From positions 1 to 64,000 of the forward strand of contig CAJJAA010000018.1 in NCBI GenBank assembly GCA_905182025.1: 64,000 bases of DNA. The letters are read 5' to 3'. A program made the translations under genes and the position numbers. Positions 17,944 through 28,600 of this stretch are shown here, in pieces. Origin of the DNA: an uncultured OM182 clade bacterium (GTDB lineage Bacteria > Pseudomonadota > Gammaproteobacteria > Pseudomonadales > Azotimanducaceae). The notes beneath the pieces are model-generated. The model worked only from the letters and a program-made list of their open reading frames with translations. It did no database searches and was not told where the DNA came from. Numbering within the stretch: position 1 is the stretch's first letter; each line of letters opens with the position of its first letter.

Positions 17944-18606
17944 CTAAACCGGTCTGGTCAAGGCAGTATGACCACCAATTTCATATTCAGGCTCTTCGAC
18001 TTGTTCGGTCTTCCAGGCTCGAAGGCCCCAGATCAACAAACCAATAATAAAAAACGCACTCGGCGGTAGCAGCATCATTCCCATCGGGTTGTACCAGCCG
18101 CCATTTGTAATCAAAGGCATTACAGCATAGCCAAACAGGCTACCTGAACCTAAAAACTCTCGAATCGTCGCCACGAGCATTAATACAACACTGTAGCCGA
18201 GACCATTGCCGATGCCATCGACGAAACTCAAAACCGGCGGGTTTTGCATGGCAAACGCCTCTGCTCTACCCATCACAATACAGTTGGTAATAATCAGGCC
18301 GACAAAGACCGTTAATTCTTTACTCATATCATAGGCGACAGCACCTAAAATCTGATCAACCACGATCACCAGCGATGCAATCACGGTCATCTGCACTATG
18401 ATACGTATACTAGACGGAATCTGATTACGTATTAGCGAGATAAATAAATTAGAGAAAGCTGTAACCAGGGTCAGTGCAATACACATGACCAGCGCTACGC
18501 TCATCTTGGTTGTCACCGCCAACGCGGAACATATACCCAGTATCTGCAAACCAATAGGGTTATTGACAAAAAGTGGGGCTATTAGAACTTCTTTCATGCT
18601 CGACAT
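17944..18606 (-). CDS. nqrD: Na+-translocating NADH:quinone reductase subunit D
   Basis: Integral membrane subunit of 220 residues, homologous to NqrE and RnfE. Conserved features include [21 protein letters not shown] near the N-terminus (with the cysteine ligand) and [16 protein letters not shown] in the middle (second cysteine). Both are needed for the intramembrane iron site shared with NqrE. It lies four bases downstream of nqrC and upstream of nqrE in the operon. Confidence 0.97.
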   Translation of the reverse strand: MSSMKEVLIAPLFVNNPIGLQILGICSALAVTTKMSVALVMCIALTLVTAFSNLFISLIRNQIPSSIRIIVQMTVIASLVIVVDQILGAVAYDMSKELTVFVGLIITNCIVMGRAEAFAMQNPPVLSFVDGIGNGLGYSVVLMLVATIREFLGSGSLFGYAVMPLITNGGWYNPMGMMLLPPSAFFIIGLLIWGLRAWKTEQVEEPEYEIGGHTALTRPV

Positions 18607-18610
18607 ATCA

Positions 18611-19408
18611 TCAACCCTTTATGCTTTTTAGTACTGGACCAAAACCTTCGTCACCTAACCAGTAGGTAATAAGATTCTGAACGCCCCGACTTGTCAGTGT
18701 TGCGCCGGACAAGCCATCTATCTGATATTTGGCATTCTTACTATTACGGTCGACCGTGCCTTTAATAACTTTCAAAGCAACTGCACCGTCTTCACTATAA
18801 ATCTGCTTGCCAACCCAAAGTGCTTTCCAAGCGGGATTGTCAATTTCGCCACCTAATCCAGCCGTTTCTTTTTGGTCGTAAAAAGTAATACCCGTCACTG
18901 TGGTTAGATCACCTTGCAATGCCACAAACCCATAGAGCGTTGACCAAAGGCCATAGCCATGCACAGGTAGAACAACTCGGGCGATGTCATCGCCGTCCTT
19001 CAATAGATAGACAACGCTATAACGGGCGCGACGGGTTATCGAAGCAATATCTTCAGCATCGCTAAGTTCCTTCGACATCGTCGGAATCTTTGAAGCCTTA
19101 CGTTGGTCGTATTCGGCAATATCGATGCCCAATGCCATGGCTTGATCGGCATTAAGTACTGTCTTTTCTTCTAGGTCGACCAATAGCACGTCAAAGGACG
19201 TCATCAGCTCAGGGATTTGCGCGTCATCGGTGACGCCCTTTTCGTAAAGGCCAGCTGCAACCAATATATTTTTATTTTTATCGAGTGCTTTATTCAACTG
19301 AATCGTTGGTCGCAGACTGACTGCTGAGCCTGCCACGATAATCGCGGATACTAAGCAAACAGATACTGCGACGAAGATAATATTTTGTATCGAATCTTTA
19401 TTACCCAC
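18611..19408 (-). CDS. nqrC: Na+-translocating NADH:quinone reductase subunit C
   Basis: Periplasmic FMN subunit anchored by one N-terminal helix (about 9-30). FMN is attached covalently through the threonine of SGAT in [11 protein letters not shown] (T237 with the start used here). [12 protein letters not shown] is the other family signature. The start is set at GTG 19408 because GAGGAG is eight bases upstream; the in-frame TTG at 19414 would be only two bases from that ribosome site. The gene then overlaps the nqrB stop by eight bases, indicating translational coupling. FMN attachment needs ApbE, which is not encoded nearby. Confidence 0.96.
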   Translation of the reverse strand: MGNKDSIQNIIFVAVSVCLVSAIIVAGSAVSLRPTIQLNKALDKNKNILVAAGLYEKGVTDDAQIPELMTSFDVLLVDLEEKTVLNADQAMALGIDIAEYDQRKASKIPTMSKELSDAEDIASITRRARYSVVYLLKDGDDIARVVLPVHGYGLWSTLYGFVALQGDLTTVTGITFYDQKETAGLGGEIDNPAWKALWVGKQIYSEDGAVALKVIKGTVDRNSKNAKYQIDGLSGATLTSRGVQNLITYWLGDEGFGPVLKSIKG

Positions 19409-20606
19409 GAGCAATTCTCCTCTTCACATTGGCACGCACCACAAACCAATCAATCAACGGTGCCGACAGGTTAGCGAATAGAATTGCGAGCATCATGCCT
19501 TCAGGAAATGCCGGGTTAATGACCCTGATAATAACGACCAGCACACCAATAAAGGCACCGTAGGCCCATTTACCTTTGTTCGTCATTGACGCGGAGACCG
19601 GATCGGTTGCCATATAAACCATGCCAAAGGCAAAACCACCGAGAACAAAATGCCAATAAAAGGGTAGTTGGAATGCGGGATTAGTGTCAGACCCTATCCA
19701 GTTTAACAGCGATGACATGGCAACCATGCCGAGGAAGACACCTAGAACAATTCGCCAGGAAGCCACTTTTGTAAATAACAAAACGACCATGCCAATCATG
19801 ATGGCAAGGGTTGACGTCTCGCCTACCGAGCCCTGCATGTTACCGATAAACGCATTGGTCCACGTTAACCCGCTGCTCATTAATCCGGCCATGCCGTCTG
19901 CTGCAACAATACCCAAGGCGGTTGCACCACTGAAGCCATCAACGGCGGTCCAGATTGCATCACCTGACATTTGAGCGGGATAGGCAAAATAGAGAAAGGC
20001 TCGACCGGTTAAGGCCGGGTTTAAGAAGTTCTTGCCCGTGCCACCGAACACTTCTTTACCAATGACGATGCCGAAGGAGATGCCAAGGGCGACCTGCCAC
20101 AAAGGAATCGTTGCAGGCAATGTCAGTGCAAACAGAATACTGGTTACGAAGAAGCCTTCATTAATCTCATGCCCACGTTTCATTGCAAAAACGACTTCCC
20201 AGAAGCCACCAACGACAAACGTCATCATGTAAATTGGCACGAAGTAGACAGCACCATATATCAGGCAGTTCCACCAACTGGTTGAATCATAGACGGCTAA
20301 TAATTCAAATATCCAACCACGCCAGCCACCGATTGACTCGACACCGACGGATCCCATTGCTTCCAGCGCGTTAAAGCCAACGAAATACATACCGGCAAAC
20401 ATGGGGAAAAATGCACATAACCACACTGTGGTCATAACACGCTTGACTTCAAGTGCATCACGAACGTGGGACGCACCGGCAGTCACTTTGCCTGGTGTGT
20501 AAAAAATTGTATCGACGGCTTCGTATATGGCATACCAAGACTCGTACTTGCCGCCCTTCTCAAAATCAGGCTCTATTTTGTCCAAAAATTCTCTGAGTGC
20601 TTTCAC
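19401..20606 (-). CDS. nqrB: Na+-translocating NADH:quinone reductase subunit B
   Basis: Main membrane subunit of 401 residues, thought to carry the sodium channel, riboflavin and a covalent FMN. The FMN-attachment SGAT motif is at 226-229 ([10 protein letters not shown]). Other signatures: [20 protein letters not shown] and [15 protein letters not shown], and about ten membrane helices. GTG start at 20606 with GAGGGA eight bases upstream. Two bases separate it from nqrA. Confidence 0.97.
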   Translation of the reverse strand: MKALREFLDKIEPDFEKGGKYESWYAIYEAVDTIFYTPGKVTAGASHVRDALEVKRVMTTVWLCAFFPMFAGMYFVGFNALEAMGSVGVESIGGWRGWIFELLAVYDSTSWWNCLIYGAVYFVPIYMMTFVVGGFWEVVFAMKRGHEINEGFFVTSILFALTLPATIPLWQVALGISFGIVIGKEVFGGTGKNFLNPALTGRAFLYFAYPAQMSGDAIWTAVDGFSGATALGIVAADGMAGLMSSGLTWTNAFIGNMQGSVGETSTLAIMIGMVVLLFTKVASWRIVLGVFLGMVAMSSLLNWIGSDTNPAFQLPFYWHFVLGGFAFGMVYMATDPVSASMTNKGKWAYGAFIGVLVVIIRVINPAFPEGMMLAILFANLSAPLIDWFVVRANVKRRIARG

Positions 20607-20608
20607 GA

Positions 20609-21943
20609 TTATCCCTCTGCCTCTATTCGAGTCAACATTTCACGAAGATAAGGGCCGTACTCGTACTTGCCCGGGCAAGCGAAGGTACACAGAGAAAGAT
20701 CTTCTTCGTCTAATTCTAAACAACCTAATTGAATGGCCGTATCTATATCGTTTACTAACAACGCACGCAGTAATTGCGTCGGCAAAATATCCAGAGGCAT
20801 AACGTCTTCATAAGTACCCAGTGGCACCATTGCTCGAGAGCTACCACCCGTGCTTGTGGTGATCTCGCGAATCTTCTTGCCGATAATGCTCGACAGGAAT
20901 ATGCGCGTCAGTGAGAATTTTGTTACACCCGGCTTAACAAAACCGAAAAATTCACGATTCGTGCCTTCTTCGAGTACCGATACCTGATTGTGAAACCGAC
21001 CCAGATAAGCAGTTGAGCCGACTGACTTACGGCCATCGAAGACCGAACCCGATATTGTTCTGGCAGATTTAGCGACAATTTCGCCGGCGGTGAGTTCATC
21101 AAGACTGGCACCGATGCGTGTACGCAATAGTCTCGGGTTTTCAACACAAGGGCCGGCTAGCGCAACAACCCGTTCGGAAAATATCTTTCCCGTCATAAAA
21201 AGATGACCGATCGCAATCAAGTTTTGGTAACCAATATGCCAGACCGATTTGGCTTGACTGACTGGCGCAAGAAAGTGGATATGTGTGCCGACGAGACCGG
21301 CAGGATGTGGACCGGAGAATGTTTCCACCTGCACCTTTGCATTGTCTGAAGACGGAATGTTCGTTTCAGGCGCAGAACAGACGAATACTTTTCCTTGCGT
21401 CAAACTTGCCAGTACTTCAAGACCCGTATTAAAAGCGTCTTTATTTTCGTTGATAAACAATTGCGGGTCAGCTGCTAACGGACGAGTGTCTATCGCCGTC
21501 ACAAAAATATGATTCGGAATATCTGCTGGCGCGGGAACCCGGCTAAAAGGCCGATTGCGCAATGAGGTCCATTCGCCTGAATCGATCAAACAGGCAACAA
21601 CCTGCTCACGGCTCATTTTTGCTGGCTCTGACACATCAAACGTTAGCTCTTCGTCGCCGTCTACTTCAATGGCAAGCGACATGAACGCGCGCTTTTCAGC
21701 TCGGTGGATCGCAGAAATAACGCCACTAGCGGGCGCGGTGTATTTAATACCTGGCGACTTTTTATCAGTGAATACCAGTTGCCCTTTGACAACCCGTTCA
21801 CCTTCCTTTACTTCCATGGTGGGTTTAAGACCCGGAGAGTCTAGCCCGAGAATCGCCACAGAACGGGCAGGTCTTGCATCCTCAATGGCTTGTTTTGGCG
21901 CCCCAGCAATGGGCAATTCAAGCCCTCGTTTTGTCTTAATCAT
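20609..21943 (-). CDS. nqrA: Na+-translocating NADH:quinone reductase subunit A
   Basis: Cytoplasmic subunit of 444 residues that binds quinone and contacts NqrB; it has an RnfC-like barrel/sandwich fold without iron-sulfur cysteines. It starts [18 protein letters not shown], a typical NqrA N-terminus, and contains the conserved HIHFLAPVS and [13 protein letters not shown] motifs. It is the first gene of the operon, so the promoter should be in the 612-base region that follows it on the plus-strand map. No regulatory site could be assigned by eye. Confidence 0.97.
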   Translation of the reverse strand: MIKTKRGLELPIAGAPKQAIEDARPARSVAILGLDSPGLKPTMEVKEGERVVKGQLVFTDKKSPGIKYTAPASGVISAIHRAEKRAFMSLAIEVDGDEELTFDVSEPAKMSREQVVACLIDSGEWTSLRNRPFSRVPAPADIPNHIFVTAIDTRPLAADPQLFINENKDAFNTGLEVLASLTQGKVFVCSAPETNIPSSDNAKVQVETFSGPHPAGLVGTHIHFLAPVSQAKSVWHIGYQNLIAIGHLFMTGKIFSERVVALAGPCVENPRLLRTRIGASLDELTAGEIVAKSARTISGSVFDGRKSVGSTAYLGRFHNQVSVLEEGTNREFFGFVKPGVTKFSLTRIFLSSIIGKKIREITTSTGGSSRAMVPLGTYEDVMPLDILPTQLLRALLVNDIDTAIQLGCLELDEEDLSLCTFACPGKYEYGPYLREMLTRIEAEG

Positions 21944-22555
21944 CTGTTACCTAACAACAATTGTGTTGCGCAATTTCTCAGAATTTATACGTTCTCAGGC
22001 TCTATCGAAAAACCTTCAAACCGTCTATTTATCAGCAAACTCATTTAATCTGGCTCGCCAATCGAAATGTGCCGCTATGTTACATCAAATCGATGCCTCA
22101 CCCGCCCAAACGGCCAATGAGTACAATAGCTTTTCGCCATCTACCCTTTAGAGTTTCGTTGTTAAATCAGCTTGTTTTTACTGCTTCTCTCACTATGACG
22201 AGTGGTTGATTCGCTATCCGCGAAGGCAACAACAACGCCTTGAAAATCGCGGGCAATTATAGAGATGTAGCGTCAAATAATCTACACCGAAGACACCTAT
22301 CCTGTCGGTAATTGCTAAAAGAATTCAAAACCTGACACAGGTCATCAAAAGTACTCGCTCTTTGTTTGATAATCCGGTCCGCTCTGATTCAGTGCAAATA
22401 CAATATTGCTAGGTATAAGTTACTGGGAAATAATCGGGGCTAAATCGCAGCTGTGCCGCTTTGAGCCGCTCGTTAAGAACAGCACAAAGGGTTTTAAACA
22501 ACAGACTGATATGAGGGCAGCTCAGGGGGCTGTTTAGAGGAAAGGCTAAACGCTG
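21944..22555. other. 612-base intergenic region between nqrA and gap, no gene recognised
   Basis: This stretch must hold the nqr operon promoter (reading left) and the end of the gap transcript. Plus-strand open frames run through it as extensions of reading frames antisense to nqrA; their composition and lack of any recognisable motif argue against real genes. I see no tRNA, riboswitch, inverted repeat or strong terminator. A minus-strand TATAAT at 22261-22256 exists but has no properly spaced -35 box. Confidence 0.5.
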
Positions 22556-24049
22556 CTAGGCAGATTTCAGCGCAGTTTCGGCTTCTTCAGCATCAACCTT
22601 GGGGGTACCGAACACAGTGGGATATTTAATGCCCGCCATTTTCTGTGCCACGCGGACAACCTGACAGGTATAACCGAACTCATTATCGTACCAAACATAG
22701 AGCACAATCTGCTTGCCGTTGGCGATTGTCGCCTGAGCATCGATCATGCCGGCGTGTCGATCACCAACAAAATCAGATGAAACGACCTCGTTAGATTCTG
22801 TATATCCAACCTGACGATTCATTGATGAATTCAACGATACGCCGCGCAAGAACTCATTAACTTCATCACGCGTTGTTTCACAATCTAATCTTAGGTTGAG
22901 GATCGCCATAGAAACATTAGGCACTGGCACACGAATTGAGTTACCGGTTAGTTTACCTGCGAGCTCGGGTAACAATTTACCGACAGAGCTTGTGGCGTTG
23001 GACTCTGTCAAAACCATATTTAATGGCGCACTTCGTCCGCGTCTCTCCTTTGAATGTATATTGTCATGCAGGTTCTGGTCATCAGTATAAGCGTGCACTG
23101 TTTCCATATGCCCTTGAACGATACCAAATCGATCATTGATACACTTTAGAACCGGCACGATCGCGTTGGTTGTACAGGATGCTGCACCGATGATTTTGTC
23201 TTCAGGAAGAATTTGGTCCGAGTTAACACCCGACACAATGTTCTTCAACGCACCCTTCGCTGAGGTGGTCAGTAGGACTTTTGATGCGCCTTTAGACTCG
23301 AGGTGCCTCGATAGCCCCTCTTCATCTCTCCAGGCACCAGAGCTATCAATAATCAACGCGTTGTTGATGCCGTAGCTTGTGTAGTCGATATCAGCGGGAT
23401 TTGAAGCGTAAATAAACTTAATCACGTTGCCGTTACAGATCAGCACTCGGTTCTCTTCATCAACACGGATCGTGCCTTTAAAACTGCCGTGAATCGAATC
23501 ACGACGCAATAGGCTGGCGCGTCGATTAAGATCCTTTATCTCGTCTTTAGGTGGCCTTAGAACAACAGCTTTCTGGATCAAATTATGTCCACCACCTGTT
23601 TTTTCGACCAATAATCGAGTCGCCAACCGTCCAATACGTCCAAAACCATAAACAACAACATCGCGAGGCTCGTGGGTAACCGTCTCGACGCCCATAATAG
23701 CGTCACAGTGGCTTTTTACGTATTCCGCCATTGACAAGCCGTGGTCGTCAGCCATGAAGTTAGTGGTCAGCTTGCCGATATCAACGTGCGCAGGTGATAA
23801 ATCCAGGTGACTAAGAATCGCTAGGATCGGATGGGTTTCAAACTCGGACATTTCATTTTGTTCGATCTGCCGAACAAAGCGATGCGCTTTCATAAGGTCA
23901 ATGACGGACTGGTTATACAGAGGCACGCCATGGATATAGATAACCACATTACGGCGATACAGGCTGCCGATCATCGGAATCATCGATTCGGCTAAGGCTT
24001 CGCGTTCTTTCCAATCGGCGAAAACGCCATCAAGACCAGGTCGTGCCAC
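22556..24049 (-). CDS. gap: glyceraldehyde-3-phosphate dehydrogenase, long form with N-terminal extension
   Basis: Oxidises or, in the gluconeogenic direction, reduces at the glyceraldehyde-3-phosphate step. The 497-residue product has about 125 residues before the Rossmann motif YGFGRIGR (near 134-141); the catalytic cysteine is C292 in ASCTTNAI and the HAYT motif follows. This long form is the one found between nqr and mfd in P. aeruginosa (PA3001), and the extension (REALAESMIPMIGSLYR) matches that group as I remember it. The frame is open to a TTG at 24112, but GTG 24049 has a perfect AAGGAG eight bases upstream and is chosen. Located between nqr and the protease/mfd block, as in Pseudomonas. 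Confidence 0.95.
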   Translation of the reverse strand: MARPGLDGVFADWKEREALAESMIPMIGSLYRRNVVIYIHGVPLYNQSVIDLMKAHRFVRQIEQNEMSEFETHPILAILSHLDLSPAHVDIGKLTTNFMADDHGLSMAEYVKSHCDAIMGVETVTHEPRDVVVYGFGRIGRLATRLLVEKTGGGHNLIQKAVVLRPPKDEIKDLNRRASLLRRDSIHGSFKGTIRVDEENRVLICNGNVIKFIYASNPADIDYTSYGINNALIIDSSGAWRDEEGLSRHLESKGASKVLLTTSAKGALKNIVSGVNSDQILPEDKIIGAASCTTNAIVPVLKCINDRFGIVQGHMETVHAYTDDQNLHDNIHSKERRGRSAPLNMVLTESNATSSVGKLLPELAGKLTGNSIRVPVPNVSMAILNLRLDCETTRDEVNEFLRGVSLNSSMNRQVGYTESNEVVSSDFVGDRHAGMIDAQATIANGKQIVLYVWYDNEFGYTCQVVRVAQKMAGIKYPTVFGTPKVDAEEAETALKSA

Positions 24050-24241
24050 GGGCAACTCCTTTTGAATGTCTATTTGTAAGGGATAAGGGCCATTTTCGAG
24101 ATTTTGAACCAAGCTTGGCAGACATCCAATTTAGTACTACTAGGACCACACCTGATTTCGCCGCATTATCGAATTTTGCTGCCACTAACGCAACATCTTC
24201 TAAGCCGTTAACGAACCTGAGTTGTATTATTTTGTAAATCA

Positions 24242-25300
24242 TCATCGATCGCTCAATATTAAGAGTCTCTGGCTTTGATCAATCTTGAAATCAAAATGGC
24301 GTAGCACGTTCATTCCCAGCAGGCCACGCACGTCCTTGTCCAAGCCCAAAGTCAGCCCGCCTATGGCAACCCCCTGCAAACGAGAACCACCAATTGTTAA
24401 GGTATCGACCCAGACCATGGGTGCTTCTACAACACCATTGGCCGTCGCAAAATACTCGCTCGGCCCCGCCAGGTTGTAACCCAACGCTTGCAACACATCC
24501 GGTTCGAGAATCGTCACTGCGGCCCCCGTATCAATCAACACGGGGATTTTCATCTGATCGTTGATAACGATCGTCACCACATACTGGTCTGCGAGAAGTT
24601 TAAGCGCAACCCGCTGTGTTTCGCCCGCTTGAGCATCCAGCGCCGATTCTGCCCGATTCTCGATATCCTCTATCAGTTGTCTAGCCTCAGCGCCCAGTGT
24701 GGGATGGTTGGTAATTTGCGACAGTGGCAATAATGCCGCGTCGGGGTTACCCATGCGCATTCGTAGCTTTCCAAGCAATAACTGGTATGACGACAGATTG
24801 GGCATCTGCATGGCAAGGCTTTCGTATATTTGATCTAGCTTTGCAAGTTGTCCGGTCTGGATCAGGCTACGTCTATAAGTCTCGACAAACTTAGCAAGCA
24901 CCTCTTCGAAAATGTCTTGCTCCTCGACCGTTGAAATCTCGAAGGAAGCTTGAAGTAGAAATTCGAGGCCGAGCTCGTATTGATGCGCTTTTTCATAAAC
25001 CTGAGCCTGTGAAATCAACCTGTAAAATACCGACAGATTTGTCGCGGACTGGCTTGCCCCTTCTGTTTGGTTAAGGCCATAAAGCCCCTGTTGTCCAGCC
25101 AGCCTCGACTGCGATGTATGTGGGGGGTTTACTGCAGAACCTGCGTCGGATGGAACGTTTGTATTGCCTTGCTGCGTCATAGGGGCGTTAGGCTGGAAAC
25201 TAAAGAGCGCAGGCTGCGTTGCAATGCCGTAACCGAGTAAAGCACCGAGCGCGAAGAATAAGATCAGACCCGCTGCGTAGCCGAGGGTCGATTTTGTCAT
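24242..25300 (-). CDS. membrane-anchored retropepsin-like aspartic protease with TPR-like middle
   Basis: About 352 residues with an N-terminal membrane anchor (LGYAAGLILFFALGALLGYG), a Gln/Ser/Pro-rich spacer, a helical repeat region (about 90-220, TPR-like) and a C-terminal single-domain retropepsin-like fold. The catalytic motif LIDTGAAVTIL has D257; the flap region and the closing LLGMNVLRHFDFKID match bacterial clan AA proteases that act as dimers facing the periplasm. The start is ATG 25300; GTG 25309, three codons upstream, is an alternative, and neither has a good ribosome site. Substrate unknown. Confidence 0.8.
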   Translation of the reverse strand: MTKSTLGYAAGLILFFALGALLGYGIATQPALFSFQPNAPMTQQGNTNVPSDAGSAVNPPHTSQSRLAGQQGLYGLNQTEGASQSATNLSVFYRLISQAQVYEKAHQYELGLEFLLQASFEISTVEEQDIFEEVLAKFVETYRRSLIQTGQLAKLDQIYESLAMQMPNLSSYQLLLGKLRMRMGNPDAALLPLSQITNHPTLGAEARQLIEDIENRAESALDAQAGETQRVALKLLADQYVVTIVINDQMKIPVLIDTGAAVTILEPDVLQALGYNLAGPSEYFATANGVVEAPMVWVDTLTIGGSRLQGVAIGGLTLGLDKDVRGLLGMNVLRHFDFKIDQSQRLLILSDR

Positions 25301-25468
25301 CGGTAACACACTATTTTTTGCTCAACATATTGAGTAAGACCAAATACAAACACACGATGTGAAATGGGTTTACCGTCCGTTTATCCGCGAAAATAAATTA
25401 ACCACAACAGCCGCTGACAATACAAATTACCGTACAATGCCTTTGACCAAAATATGCGACTAAACTCG

Positions 25469-25533
25469 TCAAACAGATCATCTACACAGACCATCTAAAC
25501 AAACCAACTAAACAAACCAACTAAACAAAGTGT
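25469..25533. repeat. 13-bp-period tandem array, five units, upstream of mfd
   Basis: Units begin at 25469, 25482, 25495, 25508 and 25521. The third and fourth are identical (CTAAACAAACCAA); the second is CTACACAGACCAT, the fifth CTAAACAAAGTGT. The decay from identical inner to diverged outer copies mirrors the 12-bp array near bolA, and both contain GACCATCTAAA. It lies in the intergenic space between the divergent protease and mfd genes. Confidence 0.8.
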
Positions 25534-25547
25534 CAAAACAGGCAATC

Positions 25548-25571
25548 GTTACAAGCTATTGTTACAAGCTA
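25548..25571. repeat. direct duplication of GTTACAAGCTA upstream of mfd
   Basis: GTTACAAGCTATT at 25548-25560 is followed directly by GTTACAAGCTA at 25561-25571, a 13-base-period duplication 15 bases after the larger array. No function can be assigned; it is likely another slippage product in the mfd upstream region. The remaining part of the 383-base gap (25310-25692) shows no gene. Confidence 0.75.
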
Positions 25572-25692
25572 CCCAAAAAATTGTCCGAGCCTCGCGCAGC
25601 TTACCTTTTTTAATTCAAATCAGGTTGGTAATAATCTTTTGAAAGAGTAATCTTCGTAACCCTCCAAATCCACCATCATAATAGGTTTTTAC

Positions 25693-28600
25693 ATGTCTTC
25701 CGCTCTACCCCTTGGTGAACATCGCTTACCAAAAAGCACTCGCGAGCGTCGGCATTGGGGCAATCTGATTGGAAGCGCCGAATCACTCGCCATCGCGCAA
25801 GCCATCGAGGCGTCGCCCGGCTTCTTCGTTATTATCGCGAAGGACTCGCAGGCCGCAGAACAATCCTATGATGAATTGAGCTATTTTTTACCCCAGGGGA
25901 CGCCGGTCATGTTATTCCCTGATTGGGAAACATTGATCTACGACAGTTTCTCACCTCATCAAGATATCATCTCCGATCGACTTGCCATTTTAAACGACTT
26001 ACCGAGTCAAACGCAGGGTGTGCTCATTGTGCCTGCCTCTACAGCGCTGCAAAGACTTCCGCCGCGATCTTTTGCGCTGGGCAGCAGCCTCGTTTTATCC
26101 ATTGGACAAACCTTTGAGGTCGTTTTGATGCGGCGCAAACTCGAAGCAAGCGCTTATCGATGTGTCGAAACCGTTATGGAACACGGCGAGTTTGCCGTCA
26201 GGGGTTCCATCATGGATATTTTTCCGATGGGCAGCAATCAGCCTTATCGCATTGATTTGTTCGATGACGAAATCGAAACCTTGCGAACCTTCAACCCAGA
26301 AACACAACTGTCGGTTGAAAAGGTGACCTCAATTAATTTGCTACCCGCTCGCGAGTTCCCGCTCACAGATGAGGCAGTATCGCTATTTCAGGATCAATGG
26401 CATTTACGCTTTCAGGTTGATCAAAGAAACTGCGCCGTTTATCAGGATGTTTCGCAGGGAATTTCACCGGCAGGTGTTGAATACTATCTACCCTTGTTCT
26501 TTTCGAACCTCGAGACGATCTTCGATTATCTCCCCGAGAACACAAGCATCTTCACACAGGACATTGAAGATCCTCTGCGCGCTTATTGGCTTGAAGCACA
26601 GAGTCGATATGAAAACCTTCGTTACGATGTACAAAGACCCATTTTAGCCCCCGAGGCGATTCTTCAATCGCCTGAAGAGTTATTTGAAGCGAGCAATCGA
26701 CGTCAACGTATCGTCCTATCAGCACCATCAACCAAAGGCGACATTTTCGCCTGCGCGGAATTACCTCAAATATCCGTTAATGATCGGGCTCAAAATCCGA
26801 TTGGAGACTTACTCTCATTCACGACTGCTCACCCAAAAACAAAGGTTCTAATCGCCGCTGAATCCAATGGTAGACGCGAAGTTATTGATGAACTTTTCGT
26901 TAAGCATGGATTATCGACGCAGTCGGTCACCAGCTGGGTAGATGCGAAATCGCATGAAGCCAACTTACTGGTCTGTGTCGCGCCACTGGAGCGAGGCCTG
27001 TATTTACCTGAGGCAGATTTTTTACTGGTGACAGAACAAAACCTGTTCGGCGAACACGTGCTGCAAAAAAGAAGGCGCGACAAACAAAAAGACAACGCCA
27101 CAGAACTGGTTGTAAAAAGCCTGACCGAACTCAATATTGGCTCACCTGTGGTACATATTGATCACGGCGTAGGACGCTATCTGGGATTGGAAACTTTGGC
27201 CATCGAAGGTCAAGAAACAGAATTTTTGACACTTAGCTATTTTGAAGAAGCCAAACTCTATGTGCCGGTATCCTCGCTTCATCTAATTTCTCGCTATTCC
27301 GGCTCTGATGAAGGCACTGCCCCCTTGCACAGATTAGGCGGAGAAGTCTGGGAGAAAGCAAAACGCAAAGCTGTTGAACAAATTCGCGATGTCGCAGCTG
27401 AGCTGCTGAATATTTATGCGCGCCGAGAAGCCCGGACCGGGTTTGCTTTCCCTGAACCTGATGAAGCCTATTTTAAATTCGCGAATAATTTCCCGTTCGA
27501 AGAAACCCCGGATCAACAGACAGCAATTGAACGTGTCATATCCGACATGATTAGGCCCAAGGCGATGGATCATCTGATCTGCGGTGACGTCGGTTTCGGC
27601 AAGACAGAAGTCGCCATGCGAGCAACTTTTCTGGCTGTGCAAGCAAACAAGCAAGTCGCCATATTAGTGCCAACGACACTACTGGCGGAACAGCACGCTG
27701 CTACGTTTAAAGACCGATTCGCCGACTGTCCGGTTAACATTGAATCGATTTCGCGGTTCAAATCCAAGAAAGAACAAAAGGTTGTCGCTGAAAAGATGCG
27801 CGCCGGCACGGTTGATATTGTTATTGGTACCCATGCGCTGATTCAAGAGGGTATGGGTTTTAAAGACCTCGGACTACTGATTATCGATGAAGAACATCGA
27901 TTCGGTGTACGACAAAAGGAAAAAATTAAGTCCCTTCGCGCTGAAGTCGACATCTTAACGATGACGGCAACGCCAATACCGCGCACGCTAAACATGGCAA
28001 TGTCCGGCATGCGGGACTTAACCATCATTGCGACTCCGCCCGCCAAACGTTTATCCATCAAAACGTTCGTCAGGCAACGTAGTGACGCCCTAGTTCGCGA
28101 AGCCATTCAACGTGAGTTACTGCGCGGCGGACAAGTTTACTACCTGCATAACGAAGTCAAAACCATCGAGAATACTGCCCAGAAAATCATTGAAATTGTT
28201 CCCGGTGCTCGCGTGTCCGTCGGCCATGGTCAGATGCGTGAAAGAGAACTCGAACAGGTCATGTCTGATTTCTATCACAAACGCAGCAATGTGCTGGTCT
28301 GTACGACAATTATTGAAACGGGTATTGATATTCCAAACGCAAACACGATTATTATGGATCGCGCCGACAGATTCGGCCTGGCTCAGATACATCAACTGCG
28401 CGGGCGCGTTGGTCGCTCTCACCATCAGGCCTACGCATACCTTTTAACGCCTCATCCTAAAGCGATGACAAGCGATGCAAACAAACGGCTCGAAGCGATA
28501 AGCGAAGCTGAAGACCTTGGTGCCGGATTTATACTCGCGACCCATGACCTTGAAATCAGAGGCGCCGGAGAGTTGTTGGGCGACGAGCAAACCGGCAACA

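Noticed and set aside
21555..22151. Plus-strand open frame of 198 codons across the nqrA start and the gap
   Set aside because: Antisense to nqrA for most of its length, with no recognisable motif or ribosome site.
22250..22290. Possible nqrA promoter with TATAAT and TTGACG on the minus strand
   Set aside because: The two boxes are only nine bases apart, too close for a sigma-70 promoter.
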